Assembly: GCF_028023875.1 (NCBI RefSeq)
Contig: NZ_JAQIPB010000010.1
Location: 161,001 to 225,000, forward strand
DNA length: 64,000 nt
Direction: 5' to 3'
Origin: Xenophilus arseniciresistens
GTDB lineage: Bacteria; Pseudomonadota; Gammaproteobacteria; Burkholderiales; Burkholderiaceae_C
Shown: piece by piece, positions 37,994 to 48,207 of the stretch
Numbering within the stretch: the first letter of the stretch is position 1
How the letters are laid out: each line of letters starts with the position of its first letter
Notes under the pieces: model-generated
The model's input: only the letters and a program-made list of their open reading frames with translations
Database searches by the model: none
Told to the model about the DNA's origin: nothing
Position numbers and translations under genes: made by a program

Positions 37994-39670
37994 TTACTTG
38001 CTGTCGCGCAGCTCGCGCCGCAGGATCTTGCCCACCGGCGTCTTGGGCAGCTCGGTGCGGAACTCGATCACGCGCGGCTGCTTGTAGCCCGTGAGGTTGG
38101 CGCGGCAGAAGGCCTTGACGGCTTCTTCGGTCAGCGACTCGTCCTTCTTCACGATCACCAGCTTCACGGCCTCGCCGGTCTTCTCGTCGGGCACGCCCAC
38201 CACCGCGCACTCGAGCACGCCAGGCAGGGCGGACACCACGTCCTCGACCTCGTTCGGATAGACGTTGAAGCCGCTGACCAGCACCATGTCCTTCTTGCGG
38301 TCGATGATCTTGAAGAAGCCGCGCGCATCCATGGTGCCGATGTCGCCGGTCTTGAAGTAGCCGTCGGTGGTCATGACCTTGGCCGTCTCGTCGGGCCGCT
38401 GCCAGTAGCCGGCCATCACCTGCGGGCCCTGGATGGCGATCTCGCCGGGCTGGCCCGCGGGCACTTCCTGGCCCGCGTCATCCAGCAGCTTGAAGGAGGT
38501 GCTGGGCAGCGGCACGCCGATGGTGCCCGAGAACTCCTTGCTGGTGGTCGGGTTGCAGCTGGCCGAGGGCGAGGTCTCCGACAGGCCGTAGCCCTCGCAG
38601 ATCGGGCAGCCGGTCTTCTCGAGCCACAGCTTGGCCACGGCACTTTGCACCGCCATGCCGCCGCCCACCGAGATCTTCAGGTGGCTCCAGTCCACGGTGT
38701 TGAACTGCGGGTGGTTGGCCAGGCCGTTGAACAGCGTGTTCACGGCCGGGAAACTGTGCACCTTGTGCTTGGACAGCTCCTTGAGCACGGCCGGCAGGTC
38801 GCGCGGGTTGGGGATCAGGATCAGCTTGCCGCCCGTGCGCATGCTCAGCATCATGCCCACGGTGAACGCGAAGATGTGATACAGCGGCAGCGCGCACACG
38901 CTGGTGGGCTGTTCGCCCTGCGGCACGCGGTCCATCACGGGCTGGTTCCAGGCTTCGGACTGCAGCACGTTGGCGATGACGTTGCGATGCAGCAGCACCG
39001 CGCCCTTGCTCACGCCCGTGGTGCCGCCGGTGTACTGCAGCACGGCCACGTCCTCCGGTCCGACGGCCGGCGGCGTGAGCGTGCGGCCCGCGCCTTGCGA
39101 AAGCGCGTCATTGAAGCGCACCGCGCCGGGCAGGTTGAAGGCCGGCACCATCTTCTTGACGTTGCGCACCACGTAGTTGACCAGCGTGCCCTTGAGCAGG
39201 CCCAGCCGGTCGCCCATGGCCGCCAGCACCACATGCCTGACCTGCGTGGCGGCCATGCATTTCTGCAGCGTGGCGCCGAAGTTCTCCATGATCACGATGG
39301 CCTTGGCGCCCGAGTCCTTGAGCTGGTGCTCCAGCTCGCGCGCCGTGTACAGCGGGTTCACGTTCACCAGGATCAGCCCGGCCCGCAAAATGGCCGCGAC
39401 CGCGATGGGGTACTGCGGGCAGTTGGGCATCATCACGGCCACGCGGTCGCCGCGCGCGAGGTTCAGGCTCTGCAGGTAGGCCGCAAAAGCCTGGCTCTGG
39501 CGGTCGGTCTCGCCATAGCTCAGGTCCTTGCCCATGAAGCTGTAGGCCGTGCGGTCGGCGTACTTGCGAAAGCTCTCCTCCATCAGGCCCACCAGCGAGC
39601 TGTACTGGCTCGCGTCGATGTCGGCGGGCACGCCGGCGGGATAGGCACTGAGCCAGGGACGTTCGGTCAT
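37994..39670 (-). CDS. fadD: Long-chain-fatty-acid-CoA ligase
   Basis: 558-aa enzyme that activates fatty acids for beta-oxidation, probably membrane-associated. It shows MMPNCPQYPIAVAAILRAGLILVNVNPLYT, YTGGTTGVSKGAVLLHRN (P-loop), YGLSETSPSASCNP (A5), the acyl-binding tail region GYFKTGDIGTMDARGFFKIIDRKKDMVLVSGFNVYPNEVE and PKTPVGKILRRELRD with the catalytic Lys. Length and order match E. coli FadD. Downstream of the pntAB operon on the same strand with a 174-bp gap holding a strong hairpin. Confidence 0.95.
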   Translation of the reverse strand: MTERPWLSAYPAGVPADIDASQYSSLVGLMEESFRKYADRTAYSFMGKDLSYGETDRQSQAFAAYLQSLNLARGDRVAVMMPNCPQYPIAVAAILRAGLILVNVNPLYTARELEHQLKDSGAKAIVIMENFGATLQKCMAATQVRHVVLAAMGDRLGLLKGTLVNYVVRNVKKMVPAFNLPGAVRFNDALSQGAGRTLTPPAVGPEDVAVLQYTGGTTGVSKGAVLLHRNVIANVLQSEAWNQPVMDRVPQGEQPTSVCALPLYHIFAFTVGMMLSMRTGGKLILIPNPRDLPAVLKELSKHKVHSFPAVNTLFNGLANHPQFNTVDWSHLKISVGGGMAVQSAVAKLWLEKTGCPICEGYGLSETSPSASCNPTTSKEFSGTIGVPLPSTSFKLLDDAGQEVPAGQPGEIAIQGPQVMAGYWQRPDETAKVMTTDGYFKTGDIGTMDARGFFKIIDRKKDMVLVSGFNVYPNEVEDVVSALPGVLECAVVGVPDEKTGEAVKLVIVKKDESLTEEAVKAFCRANLTGYKQPRVIEFRTELPKTPVGKILRRELRDSK

Positions 39671-39738
39671 AGGTCTGTCTCGCGTTCTAGGTTTTCGACA
39701 ACAACAAGAAGAAGGGATGGCGCCGGCACATGCGGCGC

Positions 39739-39843
39739 GGGGGCCTTGGTGGCCCCCCGATGCCTGCGCATGCTAACCAATCCCCCGGGGCGCAGCGTCC
39801 CGGCGAAACCCCGGCACGGCCGCGCGCGCGGCCGGCGGGGGTT
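39739..39843 (-). terminator. Hairpins between pntB and fadD, probable pntAB terminator
   Basis: On the minus strand AACCCCC directly after the pntB stop pairs with GGGGTT (39806-39843), with a GC palindrome inside, and is followed by only three T. A second stem, GGGGGCC/GGCCCCC with loop of five (39739-39757), follows. The pair probably ends pntAB transcription. Confidence 0.6.
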
Positions 39844-39844
39844 C

Positions 39845-41257
39845 TCAGCCCTTCAATGCGCCCAGGACCTCGTCGAGCATCTTCTTGGCATCGCCGAAGA
39901 GCATGCGGTTGTTCTCTTTGTAGAACAGCGGGTTGTCCACGCCCGCGTAGCCCGAGGCCATCGAGCGCTTCATCACGATGGAGGTCTTGGCCTTCCACAC
40001 TTCCAGCACGGGCATGCCGGCGATGGGGCTGGTGGGGTCGTCCTGCGCCGCGGGGTTCACGATGTCGTTGGCGCCGATCACCATGGCCACGTCGGCCTGC
40101 GGGAAGTCCTCGTTGATCTCGTCCATCTCCATCACGATGTCGTAGGGCACCTTGGCTTCGGCCAGCAGCACGTTCATGTGGCCCGGCATGCGGCCGGCCA
40201 CGGGGTGGATGGCAAAGCGCACTTCCACGCCCCGGCCGCGCAGGGTCTTCACGATCTCGTTGACCGTGTGCTGCGCCTGCGCCACCGCCATGCCGTAGCC
40301 GGGCACGATGATCACGCTGCGGGCCTCGCGCAGCAGCTCGGCGGTTTCGGCGGCGCTCACCGGCACGGCTTCGCCCTGCGGCTCGGCGGCCTCGCCCTTC
40401 TTGGCCGGCGTGCCGCCGCCCGAGCCGAAGCCGCCGGCGATCACGCTGATGAAGTTGCGGTTCATCGCGTTGCACATGATGTAGCTCAGGATCGCGCCCG
40501 AGGAGCCCACCAGCGCGCCCGTGACGATCAGCAGGTCGTTGCTCAACATGAAGCCCGTGGCCGCCGCCGCCCAGCCCGAGTAGCTGTTGAGCATGGACAC
40601 CACCACCGGCATGTCGGCCCCGCCGATGGCCATGACCATGTGGATGCCGAAGAGCAGCGCGATCACGGTCATCACGATCAGCGGCAGCATGCCCGATTGC
40701 ACGTCGGGTGCGGCAATGAAGCGCGCGCCGAAGCCGATCACCACCAGCAGCGCCACCAGGTTCAGCCAGTGGCGCGCCGGCAGCAGCAGCGGCTTGCCGC
40801 CGATCTTGCCGTTGAGCTTGCCGAAGGCGATCAGCGAGCCGCTGAAGGTGACGGCGCCGATCAGGATGCCGACGTAGATCTCCACCTCGTGGATCACCTT
40901 CTCGGCGCCCGCCAGCTGGATGGATGTGTCGACGTAGCTGGCAAAACCCACTAGGCAGGCCGCCAGGCCCACCAGCGAGTGCATGAGCGCGACCAGCTCG
41001 GGCATCTGGGTCATCTTCACGACCTTGGCCGCGTAGAGGCCGATGCCGCCGCCGATCACCAGCGCAGCCACGATCCAGGCGATGCCCGAGGTGCTGACGC
41101 TGGGCCCGAACACCGTGGCCAGCACGGCCAGCGCCATGCCGACCATGCCGAACAGGTTGCCGCGGCGCGAGGTCTCGGGGTTGGAGAGCCCTCCCAGGCT
41201 CAGGATGAACAGGATGGCGGCGCCCAGGTAGGCCACCGTCGCAAGGCTTTGAGACAT
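39845..41257 (-). CDS. pntB: NAD(P) transhydrogenase subunit beta
   Basis: 470-aa inner-membrane protein. Residues 1-260 hold about eight hydrophobic helices (domain II); the C-terminus is the NADPH-binding domain III ([22 protein letters not shown], the GxGxxxA/V fold; [38 protein letters not shown]). With PntA it couples proton flow to hydride transfer from NADH to NADP+, a main source of NADPH in such bacteria. GAGGAG lies before the ATG. It follows pntA by 33 bp. Confidence 0.97.
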   Translation of the reverse strand: MSQSLATVAYLGAAILFILSLGGLSNPETSRRGNLFGMVGMALAVLATVFGPSVSTSGIAWIVAALVIGGGIGLYAAKVVKMTQMPELVALMHSLVGLAACLVGFASYVDTSIQLAGAEKVIHEVEIYVGILIGAVTFSGSLIAFGKLNGKIGGKPLLLPARHWLNLVALLVVIGFGARFIAAPDVQSGMLPLIVMTVIALLFGIHMVMAIGGADMPVVVSMLNSYSGWAAAATGFMLSNDLLIVTGALVGSSGAILSYIMCNAMNRNFISVIAGGFGSGGGTPAKKGEAAEPQGEAVPVSAAETAELLREARSVIIVPGYGMAVAQAQHTVNEIVKTLRGRGVEVRFAIHPVAGRMPGHMNVLLAEAKVPYDIVMEMDEINEDFPQADVAMVIGANDIVNPAAQDDPTSPIAGMPVLEVWKAKTSIVMKRSMASGYAGVDNPLFYKENNRMLFGDAKKMLDEVLGALKG

Positions 41258-41290
41258 GATCGTTGCTCCTCTTCGTTCTTGTTGTTGTTC

Positions 41291-42898
41291 TTACTTGCGG
41301 AACATGTCCAGCATGCGCCGCGTGACGGCGAAGCCACCGAACATGTTCACGGCCGTCAGCACCAGCGCGGCGAAGGCCAGCCACTGGATCAGCCCGTCGG
41401 GCCGCCCGTTCATCCCGGCGCCGGGCGGCGCGATCTGCACCAGCGCGCCGATGGCGATGATGCTGGAGATGGCGTTGGTCACGCTCATCAGCGGCGTGTG
41501 CAGCGCGGGCGTCACGTTCCACACCACCATGTAGCCGATGAAGCAGGCCAGCACGAAGACCGTGAAGTGGCCCAGGAAGGCCGCCGGCGCATAGGCGCCG
41601 ATGAACCAGAACGCGACGGCCGCGACGGCGAAGAGGATGGCCAGGGTTTTTGCCGGCAGCGGGCCGCTCGCGCCATGGCCGTGGCCGCCTTTCTTCTGCT
41701 CGACCGGGGCTGCGGCGGCCTTGGGCGCCGGCGGGCTCGCCTGCTGCAGCGGCGGCGCGGGCCAGGTGATGGCGCCGTCCTTGATCACCGTGAGGCCGCG
41801 GATCGCGTCGTCCTCCATGTTGACCACGGCGCGGCCATCCTTGGCCTTGCACAGCTCCTCGAGCAGGCGCAGCAGGTTGGTGGCATACAGCGTGGACGAC
41901 TGCCGGGCCAGGCGCGAGGCCAGGTCGGTGTAGCCGATGATCGTCACGCCATGGCGCACCACGGCCTCGCCCGGCACCGTGAGTTCGCAGTTGCCGCCCT
42001 GTTCGGCCGCCATGTCCACGATCACGCTGCCGGGCTTCATGGTCTGCACCATCTCGGCCGTGATCAGCTTGGGCGCCGGCTTGCCGGGGATCAGCGCGGT
42101 GGTGATGATGATGTCGGACTCCTTGGCCTGCTGCGCGTACATGGCGCGCTGCGCGGCCTGGAAGCCTTCGCTCATCACCTTGGCGTAGCCGCCACCGCCC
42201 GAGCCTTCTTCCTCGTAGTCGACCTTCACGAACTCGCCGCCCAGCGACTTGACCTGGTCGGCCACCTCGGCGCGCGTGTCGTTGGCGCGCACGATGGCGC
42301 CCAGGTTGGCCGCGGTGCCGATGGCCGCCAGGCCGGCCACGCCGGCGCCTGCGATGAAGACCTTGGCCGGCGGCACCTTGCCCGCGGCCGTGATCTGGCC
42401 GTTGAAGAAGCGGCCGAAGGCATTGGCGGCTTCGATCACGGCGCGGTAACCCGAGACGCCGGCCGTCGAGGTCAGCGCGTCCATCTTCTGGGCGCGGCTC
42501 AAGGTGCGCGGCAGGCAGTCGATGGCCAGCACCGTGGCCCGGCGCGCAGCCAGCTGCTGCATCAGGTCGGGGTTCTGCGCCGGCCAGATGAAGTCGATCA
42601 GCAGGCTGCCTTCGCGCAGCAGGCCCGCTTCCTCGGGGCTGGGCGGGCGCACCTTGAGCACGATGTCCGATGCCGCCCACAGGGCCGCCGCATCCGCGAT
42701 GACCTCGGCGCCCGCGGCGCGATAGGCCTCGTCACTGAAGTTGGCGGCTTCGCCGGCGCCGGATTGCACCGCCACCTTGAAGCCGAGCTTGATCAGCTTC
42801 TCCACCACTTCGGGCACGGTGGCCACACGCTTTTCGCCGGGATGGCTTTCCCGGGGCACGCCGATGCACTGCACCGCCGGGACAAGGCTGCTGGACAT
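41291..42898 (-). CDS. pntA: NAD(P) transhydrogenase subunit alpha
   Basis: 535-aa protein with the NAD(H)-binding domain I ([74 protein letters not shown], a GxGxxG Rossmann site) joined by a His/Gly linker to three or four membrane helices at the C-terminus. This is the full-length alpha type, as in E. coli, not split into PntAA/PntAB. Start ATG with AGGAGATTCC upstream. First gene of the operon; a 322-bp regulatory region lies upstream of it, shared with the divergent response-regulator gene. Confidence 0.97.
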   Translation of the reverse strand: MSSSLVPAVQCIGVPRESHPGEKRVATVPEVVEKLIKLGFKVAVQSGAGEAANFSDEAYRAAGAEVIADAAALWAASDIVLKVRPPSPEEAGLLREGSLLIDFIWPAQNPDLMQQLAARRATVLAIDCLPRTLSRAQKMDALTSTAGVSGYRAVIEAANAFGRFFNGQITAAGKVPPAKVFIAGAGVAGLAAIGTAANLGAIVRANDTRAEVADQVKSLGGEFVKVDYEEEGSGGGGYAKVMSEGFQAAQRAMYAQQAKESDIIITTALIPGKPAPKLITAEMVQTMKPGSVIVDMAAEQGGNCELTVPGEAVVRHGVTIIGYTDLASRLARQSSTLYATNLLRLLEELCKAKDGRAVVNMEDDAIRGLTVIKDGAITWPAPPLQQASPPAPKAAAAPVEQKKGGHGHGASGPLPAKTLAILFAVAAVAFWFIGAYAPAAFLGHFTVFVLACFIGYMVVWNVTPALHTPLMSVTNAISSIIAIGALVQIAPPGAGMNGRPDGLIQWLAFAALVLTAVNMFGGFAVTRRMLDMFRK

Positions 42899-43220
42899 GG
42901 AATCTCCTCGCGTTCGGGTTCTTCTTCTCGGTCCTGCGCAGTCTGGATGCAGCGGGCCCGGACCTGTGGTTCGGCCGGCACCGCGTGCAGACCGCGCCGC
43001 AGCTTACACGAGGCGCGCAGCCGCACATGACGCCGACAGGGCAGTGCGGGCATAGGCGCGGCCTTGAGCGCTTTTGTGTCTGCCGGCTTTTTAATTGAGA
43101 TATTTGATATACGAACGTCGCAACTCTGTGTACAAGTTCGCGGTCTTTTCTGCGCCGGGCCCTTCTGTCAAGCGGGGCTTGGGCCTAGACTTGTCACATA
43201 AATGACAGGGAGACTTCGCT
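42899..43220. other. 322-bp divergent promoter region, AT-richer patch and an inverted repeat
   Basis: Separates pntAB from the response-regulator operon. A low-GC stretch at about 43089-43112 has TTGATA at 43104 and may hold a promoter. TGTCA-CATAAA-TGACA (43192-43207) lies 13 bp before the regulator ATG, where a bound protein would block translation or transcription. A third TGTCA is at 43166. No gene is visible. Confidence 0.45.
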
Positions 43221-43949
43221 ATGCGCATTGCAGCTCTGGACGATGAGCCCAGCCAGCTTGACTTGATCCGACAAACCCTGGAGGGGCTGGGACACGAATG
43301 TCACGGCTTCCCCGACGGACGCAGTCTGCTGCGGGCCCTGCGCCAGGAGAGCTTCGACCTCCTGGTGCTGGACTGGACCCTGCCCGACATGTCCGGGCCG
43401 GACGTGGTCAGGGTCATCCGCCAGGAGATGCTGAACCGGCTGCCGGTGCTGTTCGTCACCAACCGGCGCGAAGAGGCCGACCTGGTCGAGGGCCTCAGCG
43501 TGGGCGCCGACGACTTCATGGCCAAGCCCATCCGCCAGGGCGAACTGACGGCGCGCGTGGCGGCCCTGCTGCGCCGGGCCTACCCGGGCCAGCACGAGGC
43601 TGAAGTCAGCTTCGGCCCCTATCACTTCCTGCCCCATTCGCGCAGCCTGAAGATGAATGGCGCGCCGATCGAGCTCAAGCACCGCGAGTACGAGCTGGCC
43701 CTGTTCCTGTTCCAGAACATGGGCCGCCTGCTGTCGCGCGAGCACCTGCGCGAGTCGGTGTGGGGGCAGGGCCCCGAGGCAGCCTCGCGCTCGCTGGACA
43801 CCCACATCTCCCGGCTGCGTACCAAGCTGGACCTGCGACCCAGCAACGGCTTCTTGCTGTCGGCCATCTACGGACTGGGCTACCGGCTCGAAGCCATCGA
43901 TGTCGATACGCTGAACACGCGCGAGGGCACACCCGAGCCGGCGGGCTGA
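43221..43949 (+). CDS. OmpR-family response regulator
   Basis: 242-aa regulator. The receiver has the acidic pair in MRIAALDDEP, phospho-acceptor Asp 51 (LVLDWTLPDMSG), the Thr in VLFVTNRREEADLVEGL and Lys in MAKPI. The C-terminal winged helix has LKHREYELALFLFQNMGRLLSREHLRESVWG and SRSLDTHISRLRTKLDL. It is followed after 40 bp by a CHASE2 histidine kinase, its likely partner. A GGGAGA ribosome-binding site precedes the ATG, and TGTCA-N6-TGACA overlaps the presumed promoter, suggesting autoregulation. Confidence 0.93.
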   Translation: MRIAALDDEPSQLDLIRQTLEGLGHECHGFPDGRSLLRALRQESFDLLVLDWTLPDMSGPDVVRVIRQEMLNRLPVLFVTNRREEADLVEGLSVGADDFMAKPIRQGELTARVAALLRRAYPGQHEAEVSFGPYHFLPHSRSLKMNGAPIELKHREYELALFLFQNMGRLLSREHLRESVWGQGPEAASRSLDTHISRLRTKLDLRPSNGFLLSAIYGLGYRLEAIDVDTLNTREGTPEPAG

Positions 43950-43989
43950 GAGCACCCCGCGCCCGCATCCGCACCGCTTCTTCGCCGCA

Positions 43990-46419
43990 TTGGCCCTTCG
44001 GTGCCTTGCCGTGCACGCGCCTGCGTCCGCGCCTGAATCCTCGGCTGCCCTGAGGACGGCCCATTGGCTGGGTCGGCGCGGCAGCTGGGCCTATTTCTCC
44101 CTGGGCTGCCTGCTCCTGGCCGCGCTGCTGAGCTGGGTGCGCCCCTTCACCAGCATCGACCGCCTGCTGCAGGACCACACGCTGGCGCACTGGCATCGCC
44201 ACCATGGCGATGACATCGTGATCGTCGAGCTCGACGAGCGCTCGCTGGAGGTGATGGGCCGCGACCTCTGGAACCGCTCGCTGCACGCGCGGGTGCTTCA
44301 GAACATCGCGGCCCAGGCCCCGCGCTGCATCGGTCTGGATCTGCCGCTGTCGGACCGCGATGCACCCGACGTGCAGGAAAACGCGCTGCTGGCCGCGCAG
44401 ATCGAGCGCAGCGGCTGCGTGGTGCTGCCGATGCGGCTGGAGATGCGCGGCTCCGGCGCGCCCTTCGAGCGCACGCCCACGCTGGAGCTGGCGCGCGTGG
44501 CCAGTGCCATCGGCCACGACCATCTCGAGGTGGATGCCGACGGCGTGGTGCGCAGCGTCTACGCGAGGGAGGGCTTCGAGGGGCGCCTGTGGCCCCACTT
44601 CGTGGACGTGCTCCAGAAGGCGGCGCAGGCGGACGCGTCTGCCGCTGCGCCCTTGCCCTTTCCGCCGCTGCCCGCGCCGCCCGGCGCCATGCAGGGGCCA
44701 TGGCAGCAGCAGGACAAGCAGGTGCTGATGTTCAGCGAAGGCAAGCCGCCGTTTCGACGCATCTCCTATTTCGATGTCTGGGCCGGCCATGCACCGGCCG
44801 ACATCTTCACGGCGCGCTATGTGCTCGTGGGCATCACGGCGCAGGGCGCGGCCCAGTTCCATGGCACGCCCGTGCAGGACAAATGGGCCCCGCGTGCCGC
44901 CGTGGAGATCTACGCCTATCTGCTGGAAGGACGCATCGACGACAAGCCGGTGGCCGTGAGCCAGCCCTGGCAGGACGTGATGCTGAACCTGCTGCCGCTG
45001 ACGGTGCTGCTGCTGTGCCTGCAGCGGCTGCGGCCCTGGGGCATGCTGGCGCTCGTCCTGGGCCTGCAGGCCTTCCTCATCGGCGTGCAGTTGGCGCGGC
45101 CCTGGCTGGGGCTGCAGTTCTCGCCCGCCGTGGGCTTTCTGGCGCTGCTGGTGGTCTACCCCGCGTGGATCGGGCTGCGGCTGGGCCTGGCGCTGCGCCG
45201 CATCCGCAACACCACGGCCGAACTCAATTCGGAGTTCGACGGCTTTCCGCTCCTGCCCGCGCCGATCGCCGGTGGCAACGGCGACTTCCTGGATCGCCAG
45301 GTCAGCGCGCTGTCGCAGGCCGCGATCCGCATGCGCGACCTGCACCGCTTCGCGCGCGACGGCCTGGACCACCTGCCCGACCCGCTGCTGGTGCTGGACG
45401 TGCGCGCCCATGTGCTCATCGCCAATCGTGCGGCGCTGATCCATTGGGGTGCGGCCGACCTGGCGGCGCAGGACGCGCACGCGCTGCTGGGCAACTTGAA
45501 GGTGCGCGCCAACGGCAGTGCCATGGTACCGCCCGGTGCTCTGGGCCAGAGCCTGGCGCCGCGCATGGGCGAAGCCACCGACGACCAGGAGCGGTCGCTG
45601 CTCGTGCGCTGCGTGCCCTTTTTCGACACCCTGCAGCGCCATGTGGGCTGGATGGTGGCCCTGGTGGACATCACGCGCATGCGCCAGGCCCAGAGCCAGC
45701 GTGACGAGGCGCTGCGCTTCATCTCGCACGACATGCGCGAGCCCATGGCCGCGATCCTCACGGTGCTGCAACTGCTTCGCGCGCCGGTGGATGCCGCTTC
45801 GCTGCCGCGGATGCTGGAGCGCATCCACCGTCATGCGAGCACCGGCCTGGAGCTGGCCGACGGCTTCGTGAACGTGGCAAGGGTCGAGGTGCAGGCCTTC
45901 CAGCCCACCTGTGTGGACCTGGTGCCGCTGCTGCAGGAGGCGGTGGACCTGGCCTGGGTGCAGGGGCGGGCGCGGCAGGTGGACGTGCGCATCACGCATG
46001 GCCCGGCGCAGGCCTGCGTGCGGGGCGACCGCAGCCTGCTGCGCCGCGCTCTGGCCAATGTGATGAGCAACGCGCTGAAGTACTCCCCGACGGGCGGCGA
46101 AGTGTTGTGCTGGATCGACGAAGGGCCTGAAAGCTGGCGGCTGAGCGTGCGCGATCAGGGGCCGGGCATCCCGCCCGAGCTACAGTCGCAGCTCTTCGTG
46201 CCCTTCCATCGCCTGCACCATGAATCGCACCCCGAGGTGCATGGCGTGGGGCTGGGCCTGCTGCTGGTCCGCACGGTGATGCAGCGCCACGGCGGCGGTG
46301 TGCAGATCCAGAGCGCCGCCGGCGACGGCTGTTGCGTGAGCCTGCAACTGGTGCGGATCGAACCCGAAGACTTGACGACCGACTTCGGCACCGACTCAAC
46401 ACAACAACACGCCCCATGA
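43990..46419 (+). CDS. CHASE2-domain sensor histidine kinase
   Basis: About 809 aa. An N-terminal membrane helix (about 31-50) is followed by a large extracytoplasmic CHASE2 domain (IVIVELDERSLEVMGRDLWNRSLHARVLQNI...CIGLDLPLSD), then three helices (about 330-405), a PAS-like region (DPLLVLDVRAHVLIANRAAL), H-box FISHDMREPMAAIL with His 580, N-box RRALANVMSNALKYSP, G1 VRDQGPGIP and G2 GVGLGLLLVR. The start is uncertain: TTG at 43990 or GTG at 44011; no ATG or Shine-Dalgarno is present. The stop overlaps the nudJ ATG (ATGA). Signal unknown. Confidence 0.9.
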   Translation: MALRCLAVHAPASAPESSAALRTAHWLGRRGSWAYFSLGCLLLAALLSWVRPFTSIDRLLQDHTLAHWHRHHGDDIVIVELDERSLEVMGRDLWNRSLHARVLQNIAAQAPRCIGLDLPLSDRDAPDVQENALLAAQIERSGCVVLPMRLEMRGSGAPFERTPTLELARVASAIGHDHLEVDADGVVRSVYAREGFEGRLWPHFVDVLQKAAQADASAAAPLPFPPLPAPPGAMQGPWQQQDKQVLMFSEGKPPFRRISYFDVWAGHAPADIFTARYVLVGITAQGAAQFHGTPVQDKWAPRAAVEIYAYLLEGRIDDKPVAVSQPWQDVMLNLLPLTVLLLCLQRLRPWGMLALVLGLQAFLIGVQLARPWLGLQFSPAVGFLALLVVYPAWIGLRLGLALRRIRNTTAELNSEFDGFPLLPAPIAGGNGDFLDRQVSALSQAAIRMRDLHRFARDGLDHLPDPLLVLDVRAHVLIANRAALIHWGAADLAAQDAHALLGNLKVRANGSAMVPPGALGQSLAPRMGEATDDQERSLLVRCVPFFDTLQRHVGWMVALVDITRMRQAQSQRDEALRFISHDMREPMAAILTVLQLLRAPVDAASLPRMLERIHRHASTGLELADGFVNVARVEVQAFQPTCVDLVPLLQEAVDLAWVQGRARQVDVRITHGPAQACVRGDRSLLRRALANVMSNALKYSPTGGEVLCWIDEGPESWRLSVRDQGPGIPPELQSQLFVPFHRLHHESHPEVHGVGLGLLLVRTVMQRHGGGVQIQSAAGDGCCVSLQLVRIEPEDLTTDFGTDSTQQHAP

Positions 46420-46940
46420 CGATGAGCATGCCTGCCCCTCCCACCGTGCGTTGGCGCCCCAACGTGACCGTCGCCGCGATCATCGAGCACCAGGGGCGCT
46501 TCCTGCTGGTGGAAGAACACACCGACCGCGGCCTCAAGCTCAACACGCCCGCAGGCCACCTGGATCCGGGCGAGTCGCCGGCCGAAGGCTGCGCGCGCGA
46601 GGCCCTCGAAGAAACGGCCCACCACTTCAGGCCCACGGGGCTGGTGGGCATCTACATGGCGCGCTTCGAACGGGCCACGCCCGGCGATCAGGGCGAGACC
46701 GACATCACCTACATGCGCTTCGCCTTCTGCGGCGAGCTGGGTGCCTTCGAGCCGGACCTGCCGCTGGACACCGGCATCGAGCGCACCGTGTGGATGACGC
46801 CCGATGAGATCCGCGCTTCGGTGAGCCGCCATCGCAGCCCCCTGCTGCTGCAGTGCGTGCAAGACTACCTGGCCGGCCAGCGCTATCCGCTGGGGCTGTT
46901 CCACATGGACCCGTCGATCCGGGCCCCGGGCCCCGCCTGA
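46416..46940 (+). CDS. nudJ: Nudix phosphatase of the NudJ type
   Basis: 174-aa protein. The Nudix box GHLDPGESPAEGCAREALEETAHHF has the canonical spacing of Gx5Ex7REUxEE. The opening PNVTVAAIIEHQGRFLLVEE and the ending RSPLLLQCVQDYLAGQRYPLGLF closely follow E. coli NudJ, a phosphatase acting on thiamine pyrophosphates and nucleoside di/triphosphates. ATG at 46416 overlaps the kinase stop by 4 bp, so it is translationally coupled to it. It converges on mnmA, which is also its neighbour in enterobacteria. Confidence 0.88.
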   Translation: MTMSMPAPPTVRWRPNVTVAAIIEHQGRFLLVEEHTDRGLKLNTPAGHLDPGESPAEGCAREALEETAHHFRPTGLVGIYMARFERATPGDQGETDITYMRFAFCGELGAFEPDLPLDTGIERTVWMTPDEIRASVSRHRSPLLLQCVQDYLAGQRYPLGLFHMDPSIRAPGPA

Positions 46941-46958
46941 GCCTGTGCGCGCTCAGGC
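46935..46958. terminator. Shared hairpin between convergent nudJ and mnmA
   Basis: GCCTGAGC (46935-46942) and GCTCAGGC (46951-46958) form a perfect 8-bp stem with an 8-nt loop. The nudJ stop lies in one arm and the mnmA stop in the other. No T tract. Confidence 0.45.
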
Positions 46959-48092
46959 CGCGGCGGCCATCGGCACGGCTTGCGCGGCCGCGATGACGCC
47001 GCCGCCCAGGCAGACCTCGCCGTCGTAGAGCACGGCCGACTGGCCCGGCGTCACGGCCCATTGCGGGTGCGCGGGCGGGAAGACCAGCTGGAAGCCGCGT
47101 TCGCCATCGGCCTGCAGCGTGCCGGGTGCATCGGCCTGGCGGTAGCGCGTCTTCACGCCGTACTCGCCTGTCGCGGGCGCATGGCCTGCCACCCAGCTTG
47201 CATCGTCGGCCTGCAGCCCTTGCGACAGCAGCCACGGATGGTCATGGCCCTGCACCACCCACAGGGTGTTGCGTTCCACGTCCTTGCGCGCCACGAACCA
47301 GGGCGCGTGCTCGCCGCCGCCGCGCTGGGCTCCCTTTTCCTTGACGCCGCCGATGCCCAGCCCCTGGCGCTGGCCCAGCGTGTAGAAGGACAGGCCGTGG
47401 TGCTCGCCCAGCACGCGCCCGCGCGCATCCTTGATCGGGCCCGGCGCCTTGCTGATGTAGCGGTTGAGGAATTCGCGAAACGGCCGCTCGCCGATGAAGC
47501 AGATGCCGGTCGAGTCCTTCTTGGCCGCCACGGGCAGGCCGATCTCGGTGGCGATGCGGCGCACTTCGGTCTTGTGCAGCTCGCCCACCGGGAACAGCGC
47601 CTTGCTCAGCTGCGCCTGATTCAGCCGGTGCAAAAAGTAGCTCTGGTCCTTGGCCGGGTCCAGGCCCTTGAGCAGCTCGTACAGGCCCGTGTTCGCGTTG
47701 TGGCGCACGCGGGCATAGTGGCCGGTGGCGATCTTCTGCGCGCCCAGGCGCATCGCATGGTCCAGGAAGGCCTTGAACTTGATCTCGGCATTGCACAGCA
47801 CGTCGGGGTTGGGCGTGCGGCCGGCCTGGTACTCGCGCAGGAACTCCGCGAACACGCGGTCCTTGTAGTCGGCGGCGAAGTTGACGTGCTCGATCTCGAT
47901 GCCCAGCACGTCGGCCACGCTGGCGGCGTCCACGAAATCGGCATTCGACGAGCAGTACTCGCTGTCGTCGTCATCCTCCCAGTTCTTCATGAAGATGCCG
48001 ACCACCTCGTGCCCCTGCTTCTTGAGCAGATGGGCCGTGACGGCGGAATCCACGCCGCCCGACAGGCCGACGACGATGCGGTGATGGGTCAT
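46953..48092 (-). CDS. mnmA: tRNA-specific 2-thiouridylase
   Basis: 379-aa enzyme that thiolates U34 of tRNA-Lys, -Glu and -Gln. [19 protein letters not shown] is the PP-loop; [30 protein letters not shown] (catalytic Cys) and [17 protein letters not shown] (second catalytic Cys) are family blocks, with the C-terminal beta-barrel after about 290. Start MTHHRIVV at 48092; the longer in-frame extension is not conserved. Convergent with nudJ; corA lies upstream on the same strand across a palindromic repeat. Confidence 0.97.
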   Translation of the reverse strand: MTHHRIVVGLSGGVDSAVTAHLLKKQGHEVVGIFMKNWEDDDDSEYCSSNADFVDAASVADVLGIEIEHVNFAADYKDRVFAEFLREYQAGRTPNPDVLCNAEIKFKAFLDHAMRLGAQKIATGHYARVRHNANTGLYELLKGLDPAKDQSYFLHRLNQAQLSKALFPVGELHKTEVRRIATEIGLPVAAKKDSTGICFIGERPFREFLNRYISKAPGPIKDARGRVLGEHHGLSFYTLGQRQGLGIGGVKEKGAQRGGGEHAPWFVARKDVERNTLWVVQGHDHPWLLSQGLQADDASWVAGHAPATGEYGVKTRYRQADAPGTLQADGERGFQLVFPPAHPQWAVTPGQSAVLYDGEVCLGGGVIAAAQAVPMAAAA

Positions 48093-48162
48093 GCCCCGAT
48101 TGTCGATAAACGCGCCGGCAGGCGCTCTGGCAGGGCTTTGCGCGCCAAACAGCAACGCTTCA

Positions 48163-48206
48163 GCTGCCCCCTTGAGGGGGAGGGGCCGCAGGCGCCTTGG
48201 GGGCAG
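48163..48206. repeat. C/G-rich palindromic intergenic repeat between corA and mnmA
   Basis: CCCCCTTGAGGGGG (48167-48180) lies within a longer inverted repeat whose arms are CTGCCCCC (48164-48171) and GGGGGCAG (48199-48206). It ends directly before the corA stop codon (48208). Related to the repeat at 6128. Confidence 0.6.
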
Positions 48207-48207
48207 G

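Noticed and set aside
37961..40954. 997-codon plus-strand open frame across fadD and pntB
   Set aside because: Antisense shadow; His-rich translation, while the minus strand encodes two complete recognised proteins.
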